Shown: positions 1 through 13,560, counted from the stretch's first letter. The stretch: 64,000 bases of DNA from Trifolium pratense (GCF_020283565.1 NC_060059.1:29027838-29091837); one strand, 5' to 3'. A program made the numbers and translations. Notes: generated by a model from the sequence alone, not told the origin.

Positions 1-388
1 AGGGATATAAACTGAATTTTCATGAGTCAACATTAAAATCTATGAAAATTATTTAATTCTATTAAAATAATATGATATTTTATAGTTGATCGATTTATTT
101 TTAGAAAAAATATGAGTAATAGGTACAAGTATGGGTACCTAAGTATCCATACGATATGATTATGGATACAAATATTTTTCAAACTCGGGGTATGGGTACT
201 ATAGTACCCTACCCATTGTAATCCCTATTGTCAAAGAAATTGAAAACGTAAGAGAAACATATATCAAATTGTGCGAGAAATTATTGTGTACAAATAAATT
301 ATACACTTATTAGTACAATATAGTTATATTTTATATAGATTAAGTCATTTAACTCAAGGGATTAATTAGCACCACTAAAGAAAACTTA
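1..388. repeat. Duplicated 3' flank of NCR gene 1
   Basis: This stretch lies downstream of the minus-strand NCR gene 1. Much of it matches 32120-32450 (downstream of NCR4), and 235-330 also matches 28270-28370 (downstream of NCR3), with shared words such as GTAAGAGAAACATATATCAA. At 120-225 are short alternating repeats around GGTACC/GGGTA. It marks one arm of the segmental duplication that spread the NCR genes. I see no gene in it. Confidence 0.6.
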
Positions 389-740
389 TCATTTGAGAGA
401 ACTTAAATTCATTTCTTGGATGGACCGATTTCTTGGCCTAAATCCCTTGTATCCCCTATTTCCCCTAGTTGCCCTAGGGGGATCTGCAAATCCGCAATCA
501 CAAACATAATTAGAACACCTAACAATCCAAGGAAAGACACACATAGATTTTGGACAATCACTATGTTTTTCGCAATCGATTTCTGCAAAGCCAAAAAATA
601 TATATTAAAAAAAAAAAAAATGAAATGTTATGTTATGTAAAACATAAATAGGTAAATAATAATATCTAAAATTACTTACTTCCATTCGTTACCATAAGAA
701 ATAGAGAAAGAATAATTAACATAGTAAAAATTTGAGCCAT
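389..740 (-). CDS. Nodule-specific cysteine-rich (NCR) peptide 1, two exons
   Basis: Exon 1 is 740-680 and exon 2 is 582-389, joined by a GT-AG intron in phase 1, giving 84 residues. Exon 1 encodes a hydrophobic signal peptide beginning MAQIFTMLIILSLF and ending near TNG. The mature part starts KIDC and has six cysteines at about residues 24, 30, 35, 43, 48 and 50 (spacing 5-4-7-4-1), the NCR/late-nodulin pattern. A basic, cysteine-free tail of about 34 residues follows (ATRGNRGYKGFRPRNR region). NCR peptides are secreted to bacteroids in nodule cells of IRLC legumes and drive bacteroid differentiation; that role is family knowledge. A longer single-exon frame across exon 2 is out of phase with the cysteines. 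The start is the only ATG ahead of the signal sequence. NCR2, NCR3 and NCR4 in this window are paralogues. Confidence 0.85.
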
Positions 741-1010
741 TTTTTTGTATTTAATAAATAAAAACTTGTTTGAACAATTTATAAGTATAAATTTGTTGCT
801 TGGTTAACTTCAGGTTCAGGTAAAGTGATTTTAGCTCTTAGGAGTTCAAGAAACCATTAATAAATTGGAGTTATTATTAATTGTCTCTAAGATAGATTAA
901 AGTATTATAAAAAATAAAAATAAAAGATAGATTAATGTGTTATGTTTAACTTTTAGCTCACTCTATTGATCACTTAATTTTTTGAGCAAACTCAATTAAC
1001 CAATTAACCT
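741..1010 (-). promoter_or_regulatory. Conserved NCR upstream region (copy 1)
   Basis: Directly upstream of NCR1 is a block shared with the three other NCR genes. It holds a TATAAA box (minus strand, 783-778), TTGTTTGAACAATTTATAA, the word TTAGGAGTTCAAGAAACC at 838-855, and TTTAACTTTTAGCTCACTC. The matching words lie at 19463-19480, 28772-28790 (one extra G) and 32843-32861. Conserved proximal promoters are known for NCR genes; the binding factors cannot be read here. Confidence 0.6.
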
Positions 1011-1640
1011 TAATAAATATCTCAATTAAATTTTTTGATACTCTCTAAGTTATTTTAGATTTTTTTATTCTATAGTAGTTTTTGATGATAGTGAAGTGAA
1101 ATTTTTAAAAGATTAATAACATAGATTAAAATAATTGTTTTAGAAACAGTGCATAAAAAATGTGGCAAAAAACTTATTTATAAAATAAAAGTAAAATAGG
1201 ATAAATTTTTTTTTTGTTTCGAATCTCTGGTTTCCATAGAAAGGAGTCCGATTATCTATAGTTCGACCACGAGATAAGTAAAATCTGACAAAATTAAAAA
1301 TTAAGATAATTTTTGTTGTTGGAAAAATTAGAAGATCAATTTGTGACTATAATAAGATCAAAATTATAACTCTTAATCAAGTGTTTGAGATAAAAATCGA
1401 CGATAATCAAAATTGACTTAAATAATCTCAATATGTGTGAACCATAAGAGTTTTACAACTTTAATTGCAATTAGGATAATTTTTGTGCCTACATATTAGT
1501 AAAATACTATAAAATTACTGCTAAAACTATACTATGACGGATTCTTATCAGATCAAGATCATACTGATTTATTCCAAATGTTTTTTATGAATAAAAGAGT
1601 ATGTATAATTTTTTTCTTAACTTTTACTTACATTTTACAA
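1011..1640. repeat. Extended duplicated NCR1 5' flank
   Basis: The sequence matches 32950-33690 upstream of NCR4 almost throughout, for example around GTGTTTGAGATAAAAATCGA and CATAAGAGTTTTACAACTTT. At 1215-1290 the minus strand resembles the tail of the SINE-like element at 57850-57905 (ACTTATCTCG, CGAACT and ACCAGA words). I see no coding sequence. It shows that the NCR1/NCR4 duplication unit is at least about 1.6 kb. Confidence 0.55.
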
Positions 1641-2500
1641 TAAGGTTATGTTTGGATTGATGGATGAGATGTAATGAAATGGAGTAGAATAATGTTCCAT
1701 TGTTTGGATTTGTAAAATAATAATAAAATGGAATGGAATAGAATATGATGAAATAGATTTCATTCAATACCACCACTTACCTTTAAAATATATAAACAAT
1801 GGAATGAAATATTTATTCAATTCCGCTCACTCCACTCCACTCTATTCTGCTCTGCTCCATTCCATTATATTTCTTATAGACAAATTGTAAGTATACAATT
1901 GTTGTCAAGTAGTAATTAAGATATCGTGTCCACGAGTATTGTCCTTATTCGATCAACGCAGTCATATCCGAACATATTAAAGTATGAAAACACATATTTG
2001 GGGGAAATCTTTGAAATTCAGTTTGGTAGAAAACTAATTGGAGTTTAATTGGTGGAAACGAGGTCGGATACAAGTAAAGTCATTGAATCGCAATAATCAT
2101 AAGTAATCAACCACAATGTGATGAACTTCTCACGTGTTACAACTAGATTAACTCGATGATGAATCTCAATCTCTTGATAAATTCATCCTATCCTTTACCT
2201 ATAATTCGCCAATCTCTTGATCAAAACTATCGGTAAAGGAGTTCGTTAAGCACGTTAATCTTCCGTTATAATTGTCAGTTCAGATTCTCAAATGGATTAA
2301 CAATTGCACAATGAATTATCTAGATCGGATTTCAACTAAATATTCTCATACAAGTCAAATTCAAGATTCAATTCATACATGATCAAAGCATGAAAGCATT
2401 AAGAGTAAAATTCATTGTATAACACTTAAAAGGAGAAATTCATTACATCTACTGGTTGATCACATTGAGAATTACATAATCAAAGCCTAAACATGTATCC
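1641..2500. other. Repetitive non-coding DNA ahead of a solo LTR
   Basis: Positions 1645-1875 contain repeated AATGGAATG/CATTCCATT-type words in both orientations, like a degenerate palindromic MITE. Positions 1876-2500 (around GTGTCCACGAG) resemble the UTR or near-LTR sequence of legume LTR retrotransposons, but no open frame is visible. I cannot name the family. Confidence 0.3.
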
Positions 2501-4864
2501 TGTAACGCCCCATATTTTATTAATTATTTATTTGTGTGATTAATTGATTATGTGTTTAAATTGTATTATTATTTAGTTAGTTACTAAGTATGATTATGCA
2601 TGTTAGTTAGTCATAAGTTATTTGGTTGCTAGAATAGTGGGTTTATGGTTATTAGACTTGGAGAGAGTTAAATGAAGGGTATTGTGGTAATTGGATGATA
2701 CCTTAAGAGAAAGGTTTTAATTTGTCTTAAATAAGAGAAAAGAGAGGAAGAAAGAGAAGAGAGAAAAGAAAGAAAAAGAGAAAGAATGAGAGTAGAGAAG
2801 CAAATCCCGTTTTCCATGCATCAGCTCCACTAAATCTTCGATTGCAGATTCGTTAACCGTTGGATCTCAACGAGATTTTGAGGGTAGGTTCGCAACATAC
2901 AAACGCAACTTTTGACCGTTGGGATCGTCAAAATAATGTCTGAGGTGGGAGAAATCATGCTCGCAATTTACAGTTCGAAATTGGGGGAAAATGAAGAAAA
3001 GGAAGAGAAATGCAAGAGCAAAGAGTAAATTGGAGCTTGAGGATTCAAGAGGAGTGGAGGACTAGAGTTTCCAACATTAATACAAGTTAAGAGGTTGGAT
3101 TTTGTAGCTATGAGATGATTAATGAGAGGAGAGAAATCACATTTCTCTAGCTCAAACTCTCACATCTCTTTTTGGGTTTTGGGTTTTAATTGAGGGAAAT
3201 TGGGAATGTGTTATTATAGATTTTTATGTTGAATCACATGTTGATAAATGTTTATCCATGATTTGATGATGTTATAATATGATAAAAATCTATGTTTTTA
3301 CTTGTTGTTGTTGTTGTTGTTGTTGTTGATTGTTGTTATTTGGGTATTTCCATGTTTTGATAAAAGTAGTGATGAATATTGTTGATTCTCATGATCAATG
3401 TAAATTGGTGTCTTCCAAGTGTTTGTTAATAATGTGTAAATGAATGAAATGTACTAAAGGTAGAATTTAAGTTAACCTACCTTTTGATAGTTTGGAAAAT
3501 TGTGTGTATGTACCGATACCTAGGAGCGTAAGTATTGATACATACATGTGTGAATTATGTAGAAACTTGGAAATAACGAACTTGTACCGATACAAGTTGT
3601 GTTTTGTATCGATACAAGGCCCTGTTTTAACATGAAAATGCTTTACAAACCTATGTTGGTGTGGATTAATTCTAATTTTCCTTGGATAGTAGATCTTGAT
3701 GATTAATCTATGTTGATTAAATTATGATGTTTTGAGTAGCTAACTAATGATGTGTTAATGATTAAATTGATGATGTTCACAATGATGTTTTGAGTTATTA
3801 ATTAAAACAATGATGATGTGAATAATTTAGCTAAGTTGCTATATTTTGTGATGATGATGATGATGAAGATGGATTAAGTTATCCATATTATAATGATGAT
3901 GTATTGGTAGTTGATACCATATGTTTGGTATATACACATTTCATGCATTCATAAGTTGTGTCTATTGATGAGTATCCTAGAGACGATGATCTAGTTTACT
4001 GTTATTCTAGAGACGATGATCTAGAATATTTTAGAGACGATGATCTAAAACACTTGGGTTTAGTTATCCAATTTTATGACGATGGGTACCACATGCATTT
4101 AGTTGTGTCTAGGTAACATTGCACGTATGAGACATTAGATGCAATAAGAGATGAAGGTGCTTCTTACTTGTTATGTGTTAGGTGACATAATATGTTTTAT
4201 GTTACTTGATGAATGATTGATGAGTGATTAATCTAAATGGTGATGTGATTAGTGCTCTTGTTGAGGATTAATTATTTGGTTTATGTTTTCCGAATAATGT
4301 TGAGTTGATGTTATATTAATTATTGCTAAGTGATGATTGTTTGCAATAAGCTAATTATCTATCAAATGAACATGTTTGATTATGTCTGAATATGACTGAT
4401 ACATGTTTATGTGTGTATGAGTTGTATATATGCAACTGTTGTTATTTATTTAGTGTCTGGTATACTTTATATTCAGTCACTTTACGGTTGCATTATCTAA
4501 CCCTCTGTTTTGTGTTTGTGCTGAACCGTTGGGGGTTCAGGTTCTCAGGTTGTATGTTTGTTGGTGTTCGAATTATTGGTGACAGCTCCGCTCTGGTTGT
4601 GACACGGGGAAGGGTTCATAGAGTATTTATTTGTTGTTGTTTTATTTAAATTAAAGGTGTATCTTTTATAAAAGGATTTTGTATAAGTGATGATTACTAA
4701 TTAATTTTATTAGTAGAGTTTTTAATGAAGAATGTAACACCTTGAATCGTGATTTATAATTCATTTTTTACTTCGAGTCTTAAAGTCATTTTTATCCGCT
4801 GCGTAGTTTCGAAAAACCATTCTTTTATTAAGATAAATTAAATAATGGGTCAGGGTTTGTTACA
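2501..4864. mobile_element. Solo LTR, 2364 bp, with 5-bp TSD TATCC
   Basis: The element starts TGTAACGCCCC and ends GGGTTTGTTACA, so the ends are inverted TGTAAC/GTTACA. The five bases before it (2496-2500) and after it (4865-4869) are both TATCC, a perfect target-site duplication. There is no second LTR, PBS or internal region, so it is best read as a solo LTR left by LTR-LTR recombination. Inside are a (TTG)9 microsatellite at 3302-3328 and three copies of a TAGAGACGATGATCTA unit at about 3978, 4008 and 4032. An open frame at 4392-4649 has no recognisable product. The length and TGTAACGCC start suggest a Ty3-gypsy element; that assignment is inference. Confidence 0.85.
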
Positions 4865-4976
4865 TATCCAACCTCTTGAGAAACTAGTTCTTCATGGTGG
4901 ATTGGTCAAGAATCAGCTCCCACTCCATAGCTAGACCTTCCATGGATTGTGTAGCTGCAATGGTGACCGATCTATG
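4865..4976 (-). other. Short possible coding remnant split by the copia element
   Basis: On the minus strand this stretch stays open and ends in TAG at about 4884, with an EGLAMEWELILDQSTMKN-like end. The frame continues across the copia insertion into about 14845-14880, which was contiguous before the insertion. I do not recognise the product. It may be a piece of an older retroelement. Confidence 0.25.
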
Positions 4977-6261
4977 TGAAATTCTGGTATAGCAGAACCA
5001 GATGTTGTATAGAATGTCGAGACATCTGGTCTGACAAAAATAACACGGCAAGGCATATAACATTAAAACGGATACTGAGAAATAATGTTTTATCAGATGT
5101 TCCAACATTCAATTTAAAGAGAATGTCATACTTAATGTTGGAACATCTTACGAAACATAATAAAATCAACAAGTAAATAAACTGCACAGGAAATTGTTAA
5201 CCCAGTTCAGCCAACCTGCCTACTCTGGGGGATACCAATCCAGGAAGGAAATCCACTAATAGCTCTAGTCACTAAGACCTCCAGCAAACCCTCGGTTTAC
5301 GTCTTACACTAAGACCTCCAGCAAATCCTAGGTTTACGCCTTATGACCTCGACACTACTCATGTAACTTCTGCCTAGGAACTCCTAGACATGAGATCCCA
5401 TCTCACTTCCACTCACTCAACACAACCTGTGTTGTTTATAAAATGTTGGGAATGATGTGGCAACAACTTACCAAGACACTACTTCACTCTTGCTTAAAAG
5501 CTTCAAGTGAATCACACACGGTAAACTCCGTACTTCAAAGCTTAGGAGTAACCTTACAATAACAAACTCAGTTCTTAACTCGTGTTATAGAATCCACAAG
5601 TAAGAATCACAATTAAAAATACAAACATTATCTCCTTGCTTAAAAGCTTCAGAGATATTACAATACTCAACTCATTACCTAAAGGTTTCTGAGTGAGGAC
5701 ATAGTGACCATCTCACAACCCGAGTGGTTCACTTACACCAACTCTCCTAGAGAGTGGCTTAAAGACACGAAACCCTAAAGACTACATCTTTGATGAAACA
5801 ATGGTTTCGGTTGATTAAAATCTTGGTCTTGAGTCTTCTTTATATAGACAGAGCTAGCACGCTCCTGATCTTCCAAGATAAGCTTCAGAACACAGCTGGT
5901 CTTTGAGTCACGTCCAGCTAAGCAAATCAGACCTTAATAAAATCTTTCCTAAAATAGTTGATCCTCTTTAGGAAATAAACAATGTGTTGAATCATTCCAT
6001 TAAGTCTTGATAATAAGATATCTGCACTAATAACGTCTTGATCAGATCAAATCTTGATATACACGTTTGTAGAGTGGATTTCCATATATAGCAGATACGT
6101 GTAATAAATGCGCGAGATTTGGGCAATCTGACTGTCGTACCCAAACATGTTACAACATTTGGTCCAACATCTTTTGTACCCAACATGTTGAAACATTTGG
6201 TCTAACATCTTGCTTGTATATTTGTTTTAGCAAAATGAGGCCAGCACACAAATATCCAACA
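4977..6261 (-). repeat. 3' LTR of the copia-type element
   Basis: This 1285-bp LTR is nearly identical to 13561-14844. It shows TG...CA ends (TGAAATTCTGG and ATATCCAACA on the plus strand). Short frames inside it, such as 4972-5187, recur identically in the partner LTR and are not genes. Confidence 0.9.
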
Positions 6262-6275
6262 ATCTCCCCCTTTGG
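6262..6275 (-). other. Polypurine tract
   Basis: On the minus strand this reads CCAAAGGGGGAGAT immediately before the 3' LTR. It is the expected plus-strand primer position for a copia element and fixes the element's orientation. Confidence 0.75.
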
Positions 6276-6498
6276 CAATTTTTGGCTAAAACAACTTCAG
6301 CCCATTAATTATCATAGAGAGATTTAAAAACCATACAATCCTTCAAGTCAACGCGAACACACAAATATGAAGGAAGGTAGAACATCTTCTATGTTACTTC
6401 CAAAAGAATTCCTCAAATGAAAATAACGCACAGGGTAAAGAAATAAACTTTACCATAAACCATCAGAGGCATACACAGCAGCGGAATCATAACATACT

Positions 6499-7369
6499 CA
6501 GTGGCGGAACCAGGAATAAAAACGCGGGTGGGCCGCTAAAATAAACTATAATATTGCAAATTAAAATTTAAGTAGTACAACTTATCCAAAAAAAAAAAAA
6601 TTAAGTAGTACATATAAAAACAAAGTTGATACTAGAAAATTAAACTACATACCTTAAAATAACACTCTACGTGTATCTAGCGACGCGAAATCATCAATAA
6701 TACAATCTGAACTAATACTTGCACTAATTTCCCTTTCAATGAAAACAGTCATGCTATCTGCTAGAAACAAATGGATTAGGGTTAGGGGATTACAATCAAC
6801 AAAGATCAACAACAATCAATACTTTAAGGATAATATTTTCAAAGATTGTAATCAATTTTAGTTTGTTAAAACATTCTCAATATCAAACCACATGTTTTAA
6901 AATTGCTTCACAATTCACAAAATTTCCAATAACAAAATCATTCATTCAAACTAAACAATCAAAAACGTGAAGAATAGAGAAAAAAAGTGCTTACCTTTCT
7001 AAAAACAGAGAAGAAGTGTCACAAAGAGGGAGAACGATTCGCCGTCGACCGTCGACACCGATGAATGATTTTAAGTGAGGAGATGGTCGTATTTCACAGA
7101 GGGTTAGAGGCGAGATGAAGTCGTGTTTCAGTGAGGTTGTCGGAGACGGAGAAAAAACGATCGAAGCCGTCGAGAGCGAGAGAACAAAGCTTCAGGTACG
7201 GCGGTGTTAAACTTAAAGAACAGAGCGCGAATGAAAGAAGGAAAACATAGTATTTCTTTTCATATAATTTTTTTCAGGGGTAGTATAGTAAATTCCCATG
7301 GTATGAAATTTTTTTTTTTTTTGGGGGTGGGCCGTGGCCCACCACAGCCCCCCCCTAGGTCCGCTGCTG
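6499..7369. mobile_element. hAT-type transposon derivative, 871 bp, 8-bp TSD AACATACT
   Basis: The left end is CAGTGGCGGAACCAGG and the right end, reversed, is CAGCAGCGGACCTAGG. Both continue into GGTGGGCC-type sequence. AACATACT flanks it exactly at 6491-6498 and 7370-7377; 8-bp TSDs and CAG ends are hAT hallmarks. No transposase frame is present. The GC-richer 7020-7210 part looks like a captured or ancestral exon region but I cannot name it. It is nested in the copia-type element, so it jumped later. Confidence 0.85.
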
Positions 7370-8999
7370 AACATACTTAGCTTCATCCTTCAGTAGAGAG
7401 AAATAAACTCTCACAAGCACACTTGGGAAAAATAAATTCCCACATCAGCATCAAGATGTTTCAACATTTTGTAGCGCATCATAACATCCATACATTAAGC
7501 ACACATAGACAGAGAACTTGATATTGCATTACTCCCCCTTAATATCATATCAGAGAAAAACATACTTTTGCTCCCCCTGAATACATCAGCTCATGCATCT
7601 CATCAGGCCATCTGAAAAAAATGGTTCTTACTCCCCCCGAATGCATGTCACAACATCAGATACAACATTGTAAAGTAGCAGACAAACACAAACATACTAC
7701 TCCCCCTTTTTAGCCACAAAATATGCCAAACAAAAACTTCGTGCATTAAGAGCAGTAGTAATGAACATCACAAAAATCCACAGTGCAGAATATGAGCGCA
7801 TAACAGATCCATATATTAGTATCTAACAATCCATGGTCTTGAAATAGCAGAAACATTACATCACGTACCAACAGAAAAGACAAATGTCCTCAACATTATG
7901 CTCCACATCATATAATCATCAGATACCATACATCACACACTGCTACCGCACACAAAACACATCACAGATCACAACTCCTTAAGCAAACCACAAAGTAGCA
8001 GTTGGGAAGAGTAAATTCTCACATAGCTGAGAAAAAATAAGTTCTCATGCATCCAGGATGTTCCAACATATGGCAGGACATCATCCAGAGCAAAGAAATA
8101 GAGCTTTGCACAACAGAATAGTAACTACTTACTGCATTATGCTACTTCCCCTCAAAATCAGAATCAGAGCAAAAATTAATTTTACTCCCTCCAAATACAT
8201 TGACACATACTTATCAGAATGATCATCAGAAAATAATTCTTACTCCCCCTCAATTTTATCATCCATATCAGCACATAAGCATACAGCAGCACAGATTCAA
8301 TACTACACCACTCAGATTAGCAGATGTCTAAGCATCAGACACCACATCATATAGTAGAACACATCCAACCACTAAAAGAGTATGCATATGTTTTAACATC
8401 AGGTAGCACAACAGACATTAGCAGCAAAACATATCATGCCTACCAACTACTAAACTACTTCCCTTTTTAGTCAGAAGTTTAGACAAAATAGGGTCTTCAT
8501 GCATTAATCAAAGAGTACAATAGTATAGATATCCAGGAACATAGTGCACAGAGCTACTACAAACGAAGACAACACCATGGGATACATACCTCATCAGATA
8601 TAAATCAGCAGTGGAGTCATCATCAAATAGCCTAAAACAGATCACACTTCATCAGCACAAAATTTTCAACATGATGGCCAAGATGTTTCACCATCTAGTA
8701 CCACATCAGATAGCACAGGTTCCTCCGGTATGATATCAGAGCATTGATAACAAAGATGTTTCAACACATGTTAGCACAACACATAGCATATGTTAGAAAA
8801 GATGTTTCAACATATTTATCTAGCGTGGTATCAGAGTGAATAGGAGCAATCACAATATACGTCACATGTTAGCAAAGATGTTGCAACATATGGTAGCACA
8901 GCTTCTAGCACAAGTTCTTCCAGCATGGTATCAAAGGACGTGGTCTTCCAATCAGGGCATCCAGCATGGTATCAAAGGATGTGGTCTTCCAATCAGGGC

Positions 9000-11900
9000 A
9001 TGAAGCATCCATCTAGCAAAAACTCCTCCTGTACACATGATCCCATCTTTGTGCAAAGGAATTACGATGAAAGGAAACACAGGCACATTCTGAGGGATCT
9101 TTTTCCCACCATAATTTTTCTTTGAGGTAGAGGGTGTGATGTCTGGTACATCCTCCTCAACATTATACTCAGAGTTACTTGAAGGTGCTTCCTTTATGTT
9201 CAGACTCTATCTCTTCTTACTAGCAGGCACAGTAACCTCATACATGTTCTTCAACCACTTCTTCATTAAGTGGCACAGTTTGATGCCTTTCTTTAGACTG
9301 AGAGACCCTTCTTCAACCTTAGTAGAATTCTCTTCATCAGACCCTGTTTCTTCATCAGATGAGTCAGATGGGTCAACAGATGTCCCAACATCTTTCACCA
9401 CAGCAGTTTCTTGAACAGGTTTCTGGAAAATAGTAACATCAGCCTTAGGTTGGTCCACAGATGTGTCAACGTCTGTCACAACATCCTTTTCAGGAACAGT
9501 TTGTTTTGGTTTATCAACAATAGAACCAATAGCATCTTTTGTCTGAGATACATCAGCAACAAGAACATCTATAATTGTGTTTGTGGAATCAACAACATTC
9601 ACACCAGCAGAGATAATAATGTCAGGAGCTAGTAATACTTCTCATAGCTTCTTTCTCCTTTAAAGCACAAAGGGAGAAATAAACTCCCATATACTGAGGA
9701 AAATGAATTCTCACACATCATAGAAAAATAAATTCTCAAAAATCAGATCAGGATGTGTAGACATCATGGATGACATCATAGCATAACATATTTCATGAGA
9801 ACATAAAGCTAGAGGTTTCAGAAGCAGATCTGAAACTGTCACACATAGTAGTAGTAATCACATCTAAGTATCACATATCTGAGCATTATCACATCTGATC
9901 ACAACACATCTGAACACATACAGTACTTCTCCGCATAATGCACATCCACACAAACAGTCATAGCATGACCAGTTCTCTTTCAGTCATACTTTGAGCAATA
10001 GCTTGGTCACGTGGAAGATCATCAAGATCAGTTTCTTCCACCACAGTCTAAACTTCAATACTCCAAACCACCATCAGGTTTAAGACTCTCAGAACCATAT
10101 TAGCATCAGTTTGGGGAATTGTAGAACAGGTTTCAACAACACGAACAGGTTGGTCCAAGATGTTTCGACATCTGATGTGATATCAGACTCAGGTGAGGTT
10201 TCTTTGGGGGACACAACCACAACTTTAGTGGGGGATAACAAAGTGACAGAATCAACAACTTTGAAAGATGACACATAAAAAAAATTCAAAAAAAATGTCA
10301 TCAACAACCACAACATTCATACTAGACTGACCTATGGTTTTAAGAGATCTTGGTTTATCTAGTCTTACAATTTCAGAGGCAGATCTCACAGATGTTTCAA
10401 CACTACCCACAACATTTGAACTGACAAAAACCTTTAATAGAGGTAACAAAATTTGATTCAACATTTAGAGGTGACAACTGAATTAATGAGGTTATCAAAA
10501 CGAGTTTGGTAGGTTTATTAACATCATCAACAAACATAGATAGACTTTTCTAGGATCTTTTGAAAGATAAGATTAACCTGGATAATGGATTTAGAAATAG
10601 GTTTCCTAGATGATGCACATTTTGTTGACCAAGCAAAATAGAAGTAGATTCAGATGGATTCAAAGTATTCACAGACCTTTTATGCATTCCCTTCTGACAC
10701 GTGGTTGATCACACTGTCCATTTCACTTCCTTGTTGATCTTACAGGAAACATGTCTCGAATAATGTTCTAACATTCAGTCAGACATTGTCTTCTTTTACT
10801 TGCATTGATCAACACATCTTCAAACATACTGTCTTCCACTTGATTCGAAGTGTTCTCCTTTCACTTAGTGACACATACCAAGACATCTGAATATCCTATT
10901 TGTGACATCTCTCAATAATGAAGACTCTTGGAAAGTCCTCCCACAAAAATATCTGTCATAGATAATCAGGGCTCCAACTGAAGATGAAGACTCGAGCACT
11001 AAATGAAAATATGTGAAAGACTTCATGCTTTCATGTTGAAGGACAACACTAACTCCCTCAGTAGAGTTGATTCTGAGTCAGATATTCTTACTTATTGAGA
11101 ATACATCCAAGCATTCTGACCTCTTCACTTAACAAGGACACATCTGGTCAATGTCCTAGCAGAATCACACTATGTATCATGACCTTTTGAATAGGCAGGA
11201 TGTCATGCATACAAGGTGTAAAGTCACTCACGAAATCCAAAACATCTTAGTTTGCTTAAAAGCTTGACTAAGATCCTGATTATCAACCATTTTCTAGAGT
11301 GACTTGCAACAGAAGAAAACCAAAGACAATTATCAAACCTCAGTATTTGACAATATTCTTCTGCCCTTACATTCACTAGTAGTTGTTGATACTAGTGGAA
11401 TAAATAGTCATGCATTGCTAGAGCATACTATTAAAACAAGATCAGAACCTCCACATTCTGATTCACATAGTCAGAAACACGTCTTCTGACCACACAACTT
11501 GAGCACTCCCATGCAAAGTCTCAAGCACCTTCCACAGAACAGCCATCAGTAAATATGTTGTTACAACATCATTTGAAACACCAGCTTCTGATTTTGGAAC
11601 CCAATTACATTGGTTCATAAATCATCATTCAAAAGGACTCATTGTGCATAGACATCCTTCAATAAGCTCCCAATAGAGTACCATCAATGCAGATCATCCA
11701 GGTTTTTCAAAACACCTTCTCACACAAGGTAGAACATTAGATCTGACATCATTCTTCTGCACATATATGGCACCAACAGATGACATCCACTCATGACAGT
11801 TATTCTACAAAAAATCATTCCAGATTAGGTCAGTTGCTTGGCCCTGTACTCCACCCTGAGTAGAACCAGCTTCCTTGGCTGAAGAAGCAGATGTTGGAGA

Positions 11901-12480
11901 AGATGTTTCAACATTAATTCTGACATCAATCTCAATCCCATCAGTTTCATCTTGAACTATGGTCTGGAGATACCATAGTATTCCATAACTCTTGCAAGGG
12001 GACACAGGAGAATCAACCATCAGTAGTTGATCAACCTTCAATATCAAATCATCCACACATGCAGGGACGTGCATATTATACATCTCAAAAACTTCTTCTA
12101 ATGTTCAAACCTCTTATCTTACTTTGAGATGTTTGATGCCATTCTTCTGAACCTATAGAGGAGATTCCCTCTAACAGGTATCTGGAACGTTTTGATCCAA
12201 CACAATATCAGGTACCACAGATGTGACAATACTTAGCACAACATCAGTCTTATGTGCCAAAGATGTGCCAACATACGACACAACATCATATTCAGAGACA
12301 GATCCTTTGAGAGACTCATCAACAAACTCACTTGTGACCTTAGTGGAAGCATTAACTACATCAGATGGATTTCCCTTTATTAGCGCGCACCAGACAATGG
12401 AGAGAGGGATGCAACATATACTTCCTTTCTCTTTAACGCAAACACACATCTTGAAGGGAAGTAAAAACTTCGTCAATCTT
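9000..12480 (-). pseudogene. Fragmentary low-complexity, possibly envelope-like frames of the copia element
   Basis: Minus-strand frames at 9207-9602, 10089-10464, 11805-12083 and 12171-12476 repeat acidic motifs of the type DVxTSV and KDVVxDV, separated by stops and frameshifts. Just below, at about 9000-9200, a frame contains KKIPQNVP, reminiscent of the third-ORF (envelope-like) proteins of some plant retroelements. That link is a weak memory match. Cysteines, protease or polymerase motifs are absent. The region is better seen as decayed internal DNA than as a gene. Confidence 0.4.
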
Positions 12481-13546
12481 AATTCAAAAGATATCTTTAA
12501 CGCACAAGGTCAAGAATTAACTTCACCAAAAATACAAGAGAACCATAATTCTTTGGTCCCAAAAATAATAAATCCTCCTTGTTTAATCATGCATTCATAC
12601 AACTAGATATCATCATAAGAATATAACATGCATGGTTAAAACATCAGATAACACATCAACACTGCACACAACTTCAACTATCACTTACTTGGATCAGACA
12701 TGAACTAACCCAAGAGGTCAACCATATGTTGATCGTGTCCCAACAAACTTATCTAAGATATGTTTCTAGCGTAGAAACCATCTCAGACACAGATGCCTCC
12801 TCTTCCAGGTCAGGAGAAGGTTCCAAACATATGTAACCAACACACACTTTGTTTAGCACCCAAGCATCTGCCATGCCCTACTGTCATCCAACAAGATTCT
12901 GCAGAATCTGCTCGTCAGATGTTCCGTCAGATGTTCCAACATCTGGTAAGACATCAATTCCCTTCTAACGAAACACACCAAGAAATCCTTTATCAAAGAC
13001 ACTGGAAGTTGACTTTTCTGAGTTGAAAGCAAAAATAAATTGCTCATAACTTCCTTCAGACCCCTTTTCAACAAACTCATACATGAGTGCCTTTATGAGT
13101 GGACTTGAGATCACCCCTAAGTATCTTTGGCATCTCTAACAAGTTAATTAAAAAAACTCTCCTCGAGCATCACCACACCAGGGCTTACATCATAGAACAG
13201 AGTGGTGCATCCTCAACAAACAAAACCACCAGGAGTTTTCCATCAGATATATATGCAGCGGAATTCAAACCACAAAACTCCTCAACAAACTTCAGGCACA
13301 CTACAATAACACGTGTTTGAAAATAAATCAAACCATACAACAACTCATCACAAGATCTACACGCCTGAACAACAAAAGATAGGTCTAATACACACCCTAT
13401 CATGAATAGTCCATCCTCCACTTCTAGGGACCATTCAATCAATGTGAACTTCTCCAAGTTCAAACAAATTTTCAGTATTCCTTTCTTGCCCATAACCAGA
13501 AAGTATCTTCCCTAGGATCTCATCCAGAAAACAGAACAGGATGCCT

Positions 13547-13558
13547 GCTCTGATACCA
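13547..13558 (-). other. Primer binding site (initiator tRNA-Met)
   Basis: On the minus strand this reads TGGTATCAGAGC, two bases after the 5' LTR end. It is the classical plant copia PBS complementary to the 3' end of initiator tRNA-Met. Confidence 0.85.
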
Positions 13559-13560
13559 AT

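Noticed and set aside
409..594. Single-exon frame MALQKSIAKN... overlapping NCR1
   Set aside because: It is out of phase with the six-cysteine reading and starts in the intron. The spliced NCR frame explains the sequence better.
3969..4050. CRISPR-like short direct repeats
   Set aside because: There are only three copies, irregularly spaced, inside a eukaryotic LTR.
4392..4649. 85-residue open frame
   Set aside because: It lies inside the solo LTR and has no recognisable domain or plausible codon context.
4972..5187. Paired frames repeated at 13520-13771
   Set aside because: They are LTR sequence duplicated at both ends of the copia-type element, not genes.
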